A stretch of 16,561 bases of DNA, from positions 1 to 16,561 of the forward strand of contig JAUPLV010000033.1 of assembly GCA_030836725.1 (NCBI GenBank), read 5' to 3'. The notes under the pieces are model-generated. The model had not been told where the DNA came from. It made no database searches and saw nothing but the letters and a program-made list of their open reading frames with translations. This DNA comes from Pseudomonadota bacterium (lineage in GTDB: Bacteria > Pseudomonadota > Gammaproteobacteria > Burkholderiales > Thiobacillaceae). Below, piece by piece: positions 13,121-16,561 of this stretch; positions within the stretch are counted from its first letter, which is position 1; every line of letters starts with the position of its first letter. The position numbers were made by a program, and so were the translations under genes.

Positions 13121-13281
13121 GTTGCCCCCTCTCCCGCTTGCGGGGGATAACCAGCGACTCGCCCGATTGCGGGCTTAGTCGAATGGCTAGGTGTTCCATC
13201 AGGGTTGGGGAGGGGGAAGCGAAGCGCCGGTTTGGCCAACAAGACCCCACTCCCCTGCCCCGCTCGCGGGAGAGGGGCAAC
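13121..13281. repeat. Inverted-repeat element between convergent genes (REP/MITE-like)
   Basis: Arms at 13121-13144 and 13259-13281 are reverse complements apart from one indel and a two-base change (both begin GTTGCCCC and contain CTCTCCCGC). Each arm is itself a small CCCGC/GCGGG hairpin. Inside is another hairpin: CGACT-C-GCCCG-ATTG-CGGGC-TT-AGTCG at 13155-13181. The element fills almost the whole 185-bp gap between the ankyrin and parA stops and may act as a bidirectional terminator. The C/G-rich palindrome resembles dispersed intergenic repeats common in proteobacteria. Confidence 0.7.
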
Positions 13282-13288
13282 CAGAACC

Positions 13289-13894
13289 TCAGCGGTCCAG
13301 CCAGTCGATCAAACCGTGCCACTGCCCTATGTCGCGCTCGGCGACGTGGGGCGGCAGGTCGAACAGACTCTTGCCCTCGAACGCGGCATTGACGTAATGC
13401 TGGGTGTTGCGCAGATGCGCCAGCACCGGCAGACCCTGCTGATCCATGAACTGCTCCAGGGTGACCCCGGCGCGGGTACGCGGATCGACGCGCATGCCGA
13501 TTACGCCGACGAAGGCATGGCCCTTGCGCACGGCCTTTTCGGCATGCAGCGCGGCGAGAAAATCCTGACTGGCGCGGATGTCGAACAGCGAGGGGGCGAT
13601 CGGCACCACCACCTTGTGCGCCAGTTTCAGCGCATGTTCCAGGCTCTTGCCGTGCAACCCCGCGGGCGAGTCGATCAGCAGCCAGTCGCTGTCGCCCTTT
13701 TGGCCTTCGCGCAGCAGTTCGATTTCCGGCAGCGACGGGTCTCGCATCGCCAACCAGTGCGTGGCGGATTTCTGCCGGTCCAGATCCAGCATCGCCACGC
13801 GCTCGCCACGCGACGCAAGATAGCCGGCCAGATTGATCGACAGCGTGGTCTTGCCGCTGCCGCCCTTGGGATTGGCCACCAGAATCACGCGCAT
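13289..13894 (-). CDS. Orphan ParA/MinD-family ATPase
   Basis: A 201-residue P-loop ATPase of the ParA/MinD/Soj superfamily, which positions DNA or protein cargo in the cell through ATP-dependent dimerisation. NPKGGSGKTT at 8-17 is the deviant Walker A motif with the signature lysine (K10) and the P-loop lysine (K15). VAMLDLDRQKSATHW at 33-47 is the A' motif and LLIDSPAGL at 72-80 the Walker B region. The length is that of short, helix-turn-helix-free ParA proteins. ATG at 13894 is preceded by AAGGAG. No ParB, parS or MinC/MinE lies beside it, so it is an orphan; cargo is unknown. It does not look like the main chromosomal ParA. Two different repeat elements flank it. Confidence 0.88.
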   Translation of the reverse strand: MRVILVANPKGGSGKTTLSINLAGYLASRGERVAMLDLDRQKSATHWLAMRDPSLPEIELLREGQKGDSDWLLIDSPAGLHGKSLEHALKLAHKVVVPIAPSLFDIRASQDFLAALHAEKAVRKGHAFVGVIGMRVDPRTRAGVTLEQFMDQQGLPVLAHLRNTQHYVNAAFEGKSLFDLPPHVAERDIGQWHGLIDWLDR

Positions 13895-13914
13895 GCTTGC
13901 TCCTTTGAAACCGA

Positions 13915-14181
13915 TTTATCCGCGAAGGACGCGAAGAGACGCGAAGTCCCCCCCAAAGACCGAGAAAAGCGCTGAACAATTCCGTCATCGCGAGGAGCGA
14001 AGCGACGTGGCGATCCAGAAGCCTTTGATTTCGCCGAGCCTCTGGATTGCTTCCCACCACGGCCTTCGGCCTCGTGGCTAAAGGCAACAGCGCTCGCAAT
14101 GACGAGGAAAGAATTATCAAGCGTTCCCATAACAGCTCTTTGGGTTTTCCTTCGCGTCTCTTCGCGCCCTTCGCGGACAAA
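13915..14181. repeat. Outer inverted repeat of a nested palindromic element
   Basis: Arms of 32 bp at 13915-13946 and 14150-14181 match as reverse complements at 30 of 32 positions (both include TCCGCGAAGG and CGCGAAGAGACGCGAAG). A further shared block, CCCAAAGA, occurs inside each arm (13952-13959 and 14137-14144). The element spans nearly the whole gap between the fusion-gene stop (14188) and parA (13894). The GCGAAG-type arms resemble dispersed repeats known in proteobacterial genomes. No transposase is encoded. Confidence 0.75.
13984..14104. repeat. Inner dispersed repeat (CGTCAT-GCGAG type)
   Basis: Left part at 13984-14019 begins CGTCATCGCGAGGAGCGAAG and ends GATCCAG; right part at 14042-14104 begins CTGGATTGC and ends CGCTCGCAATGACG. 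The termini are inverted copies, and the right half holds an extra hairpin at about 14057-14077. This is the widespread intergenic repeat of the GTCATTGCGAG...CTCGCAATGAC type. It lies wholly within the outer inverted repeat, so one element seems to have inserted into another. Confidence 0.75.
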
Positions 14182-14187
14182 AAAGAA

Positions 14188-16561
14188 TTACAGCGCTTCG
14201 ACGCTGTACGTCACCACCATCGTATGCGTCTCGCCCGGCGCCACGGTGACGACGTTGTCCATCGCGTTGGCCGATTCGACGCAGACCATTTCACGCCAGC
14301 CGTCACCCGACTTGCCTTTACCCATGTCGCCCATTTTCTCGGCCTTCTCGGTCCATGGCGTCCAGACGATGGTGGACAGCGAGCCGGTCTTGGCGATGCG
14401 GATGCGGCGCTTGAGGCCGGCGTCGACGACGACGCAATCGGCAGGCGTGTTCACGTAGACGCGGTCGACTTCGCCATTGAAGGCGATTTCGCCGCGCTGT
14501 GTCTTGCGCGCGAAGTTGTCGACCTTGTCGTGGTAATCGCTGCCCTCCAGCCCGCCGACGCTCACCGCGCCGATGTCGCTGATCTGCAGATAGGTATGCA
14601 ACGCCTCGCCGATGCGAATCGGGGCATCGCCGGTGTTGGCGGTGGCGAGCCGCATCTCCAGCTTGTCGCCCACCACCACGGTCAGCGTCAGGCTGGTGGG
14701 GTGCGGCCATTGTGCGCGGGTCTGCTCGTTTTCAGCCAGTTGCAGGGTGATCTCGGTTTTGGCGTCGTTGCGCTTGCGGCTGCCGGTCACCGTCCATGGC
14801 ACGGTGCGGGCGAAGCCGTGCGCGGGGTAGCCCGATTCGGAATCATGCGCGCCGAACCACGGCCAGCACACCGGCGCGCCGCCGCGGATGGATTTGCCCG
14901 CGGCGAACTTGGCGGCGTCGGACACCCATACCACCGGCTCGGGCTGCGACTTGGGCCGATAACTTACCACGTGCGCGCCCTGCAGGCAGATCGTCGCGCG
15001 ACCGCCATGGTTGTCGATGTCGGCGTAGGTGAGGCCGCCTGCTCCAATTCTGAAGCTCAGCTGGCCGGGGATGGCGAAACGCGCCAGCGGGTCGGCGTGG
15101 GCCTGCGCCTCGGTCGGATGCTCGACCTGGCTGACGTCGCGCACCGCGCCGAAGGCAGCGGAGGTCGTCATCGCCGCATACGCCCGCAGCGCAGCCGACA
15201 CTTCGCGTTCACGATTGACCGGCTTCCAGGCCAGCGCGCCCTTCGCGTCCATGGCAGCGCGGCGGCGCGCGAGTTCGGCTTCGCTCAGCGCGACATTGAT
15301 GCTGCGATTGGGAATATCGATCTCGATGGTGTCGCCTTCCTCGATCAGGCCGATATTGCCGCCTTCGGCCGCTTCCGGCGAGGCGTGGCCGATGGACAGC
15401 CCCGAGGTGCCGCCGGAGAAGCGGCCGTCGGTGACCAATGCGCAGGCTTTGCCCAGGCCCTTGGATTTGATGTAGCTGGTCGGATACAGCATTTCCTGCA
15501 TGCCGGGGCCGCCGCGCGGGCCTTCGTAGCGGATCACCACCACGTCGCCCTCGACGATCCGGTCGCCGAGGATCGCCTCGACCGCGGCCTCCTGCGATTC
15601 GAACACGCGGGCCGGGCCGGAAAATTTCCAGATGCTCTCATCGACGCCCGCCGTCTTGACGATGCAGCCGTCGGCAGCGAGGTTGCCGTACAACACCGCC
15701 AGGCCGCCGTCCTTCGAATAGGCGTGCTCGAGGTCGTGGATGCAGCCGTTGACGCGGTCGTCATCGAGCCTGGCGAAGCGGCGGTCCTGCGAGAACGCGG
15801 TCTGCGTCGGCACGCCGCCGGGCGCGGCGCGGAAGTAGTCCTTCACGTCGCGGCTCTTGGTGCGGCGGATATCGTAGACATCGATCTGCTCGCCCAGCGA
15901 TTTCGTCAGCACAGTCGGCACGTCGCGGTGGATCAGGCCGCCGCGCTCCAGTTCGCCGAGGATCGCCATCACGCCGCCGGCGCGGTGCACATCTTCCATA
16001 TGATAGGTCTGGACCGACGGCGCCACCTTCGACAGGTGCGGCACGCGGCGGCTCATGCGATCGATGTCGGCCATGGTGAAATCGACGCCGGCTTCATGCG
16101 CCGCGGCCAGGAGATGCAGCACGGTATTGGTCGATCCGCCCATCGCGATGTCGAGCGCGACGGCGTTCTCGAAGGCGTCGAAGCTGGCGATCGCGCGCGG
16201 CAGCACGGAGGTATCGCCGCCCTCGTAATAACGGCGCGCGTTCTTCACGATCAGGCGGCCGGCGGCGAGGAACAGATTCCTGCGGTCGGCGTGGGTCGCC
16301 AGCATCGAGCCGTTGCCAGGCAGGGAAAGCCCCAGCGCCTCGGTCAGGCAGTTCATCGAGTTGGCGGTGAACATGCCCGAGCACGAGCCGCAGGTCGGGC
16401 AGGCCGAGCGTTCCAGTTGATCGACTTTTTCATCGCTGAATTTCGCATCCGCGGCCGACACCATGGCGTCGACCAGGTCGAGCTTGATCGTCTGCTTGTC
16501 CCATACCACCTTGCCCGCCTCCATCGGCCCGCCGGAGACGAACACCGTCGGGATGTTCAGC
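14188..16561 (-). CDS. ilvD: Dihydroxy-acid dehydratase (IlvD) fused to D-hexose-6-phosphate mutarotase-like domain, 5' end outside window
   Basis: The visible 790 residues form one open frame with two complete-looking parts. The first 480 (window edge to 15121) are IlvD, the Fe-S enzyme that makes 2-ketoisovalerate and 2-keto-3-methylvalerate in branched-chain amino-acid synthesis. They run from LNIPTVFVSGGPMEAGK, about residue 140 in the 616-residue E. coli type, through SACPTCGSCSGMFTANSMN (cluster cysteines), YEGPRGGPGMQEMLYPTS and TDGRFSGGTSGLSIGH, to GAVRDVSQVE, where IlvD normally ends. Without a stop, HPTEAQAHA leads into about 300 residues of a YeaD-type mutarotase: RFAIPGQLSF, IRGGAPVCWPWFGAHD, AHGFAR (likely catalytic His) and VCVESAN (likely Glu). 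Mutarotases of this type interconvert hexose-6-phosphate anomers. Candidate internal starts (ATG 15171, GTG 15144) lack a good Shine-Dalgarno. Each domain call is firm; whether the fusion is biological is less certain. Confidence 0.9.
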   Translation of the reverse strand, partial: LNIPTVFVSGGPMEAGKVVWDKQTIKLDLVDAMVSAADAKFSDEKVDQLERSACPTCGSCSGMFTANSMNCLTEALGLSLPGNGSMLATHADRRNLFLAAGRLIVKNARRYYEGGDTSVLPRAIASFDAFENAVALDIAMGGSTNTVLHLLAAAHEAGVDFTMADIDRMSRRVPHLSKVAPSVQTYHMEDVHRAGGVMAILGELERGGLIHRDVPTVLTKSLGEQIDVYDIRRTKSRDVKDYFRAAPGGVPTQTAFSQDRRFARLDDDRVNGCIHDLEHAYSKDGGLAVLYGNLAADGCIVKTAGVDESIWKFSGPARVFESQEAAVEAILGDRIVEGDVVVIRYEGPRGGPGMQEMLYPTSYIKSKGLGKACALVTDGRFSGGTSGLSIGHASPEAAEGGNIGLIEEGDTIEIDIPNRSINVALSEAELARRRAAMDAKGALAWKPVNREREVSAALRAYAAMTTSAAFGAVRDVSQVEHPTEAQAHADPLARFAIPGQLSFRIGAGGLTYADIDNHGGRATICLQGAHVVSYRPKSQPEPVVWVSDAAKFAAGKSIRGGAPVCWPWFGAHDSESGYPAHGFARTVPWTVTGSRKRNDAKTEITLQLAENEQTRAQWPHPTSLTLTVVVGDKLEMRLATANTGDAPIRIGEALHTYLQISDIGAVSVGGLEGSDYHDKVDNFARKTQRGEIAFNGEVDRVYVNTPADCVVVDAGLKRRIRIAKTGSLSTIVWTPWTEKAEKMGDMGKGKSGDGWREMVCVESANAMDNVVTVAPGETHTMVVTYSVEAL

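Noticed and set aside
13035..14180. A 381-codon minus-strand open frame across parA and both repeats
   Set aside because: It runs through the repeat elements and out of frame with parA, so it is a by-product of palindromic GC-rich DNA.
13915..14181. CRISPR array
   Set aside because: The repeated units are inverted, only two copies each, with no regular spacers and no cas genes.
14188..15093. Mutarotase as a separate gene with an ordinary start
   Set aside because: No stop lies between it and IlvD, and no start with a good Shine-Dalgarno is found at the domain's N-terminus. It is reported as a fusion, with internal initiation kept as an alternative.

Overview
The window is GC-rich, gene-dense chromosomal DNA from a Gram-negative bacterium. 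It most likely comes from a betaproteobacterium, perhaps of the Nitrosomonadales (Thiobacillus-like) type. Support for this: secA is divergent from a DciA-like DUF721 gene, there is a zapB-zapA-6S RNA-fau block, a TonB-dependent vitamin B12 receptor, a periplasmic c-type cytochrome, and two kinds of dispersed palindromic repeat often seen in such genomes. The taxonomic placement is inference from gene order and protein resemblance, not from a search.

Layout from left to right. (1) The 5' part of secA (minus) is divergent from a DUF721/DciA-like gene followed by a sulfotransferase-like gene (both plus). (2) A 602-residue GT-A-type glycosyltransferase-like protein (minus) overlaps the end of the sulfotransferase gene by 11 bp. 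(3) An exported FecR/DUF6600 protein with a long proline/arginine-rich tail (minus) ends at a strong hairpin terminator. (4) A vitamin B12 unit (minus) has a TATAAT promoter, a cobalamin riboswitch, then btuB and cobO. (5) On the plus strand, a promoter that seems to give a leaderless transcript precedes zapB, zapA, 6S RNA (ssrS) and fau. (6) An AgcS-type sodium:amino-acid symporter and a small cytochrome c (both minus) are separated by a terminator; the cytochrome has phased TTAAG half-sites upstream. (7) An ankyrin-repeat protein (plus) is convergent with an orphan ParA-type ATPase (minus), with an inverted-repeat element between their stops. (8) A nested palindromic repeat lies upstream of parA. 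(9) A minus-strand reading frame running off the right edge joins dihydroxy-acid dehydratase (IlvD) in frame to a D-hexose-6-phosphate mutarotase-like domain.

The most unusual observation is the IlvD-mutarotase fusion: there is no stop codon between two normally separate enzymes. Other points worth a second look are the sulfotransferase/glycosyltransferase pair, the apparent leaderless zapB start, a fau ribosome-binding sequence lying inside the 3' arm of 6S RNA, a PmrA-box-like operator upstream of the cytochrome, and the nested repeat. Most of the rest is ordinary core chromosome. I see no CRISPR array, tRNA, rRNA, transposase or prophage gene.
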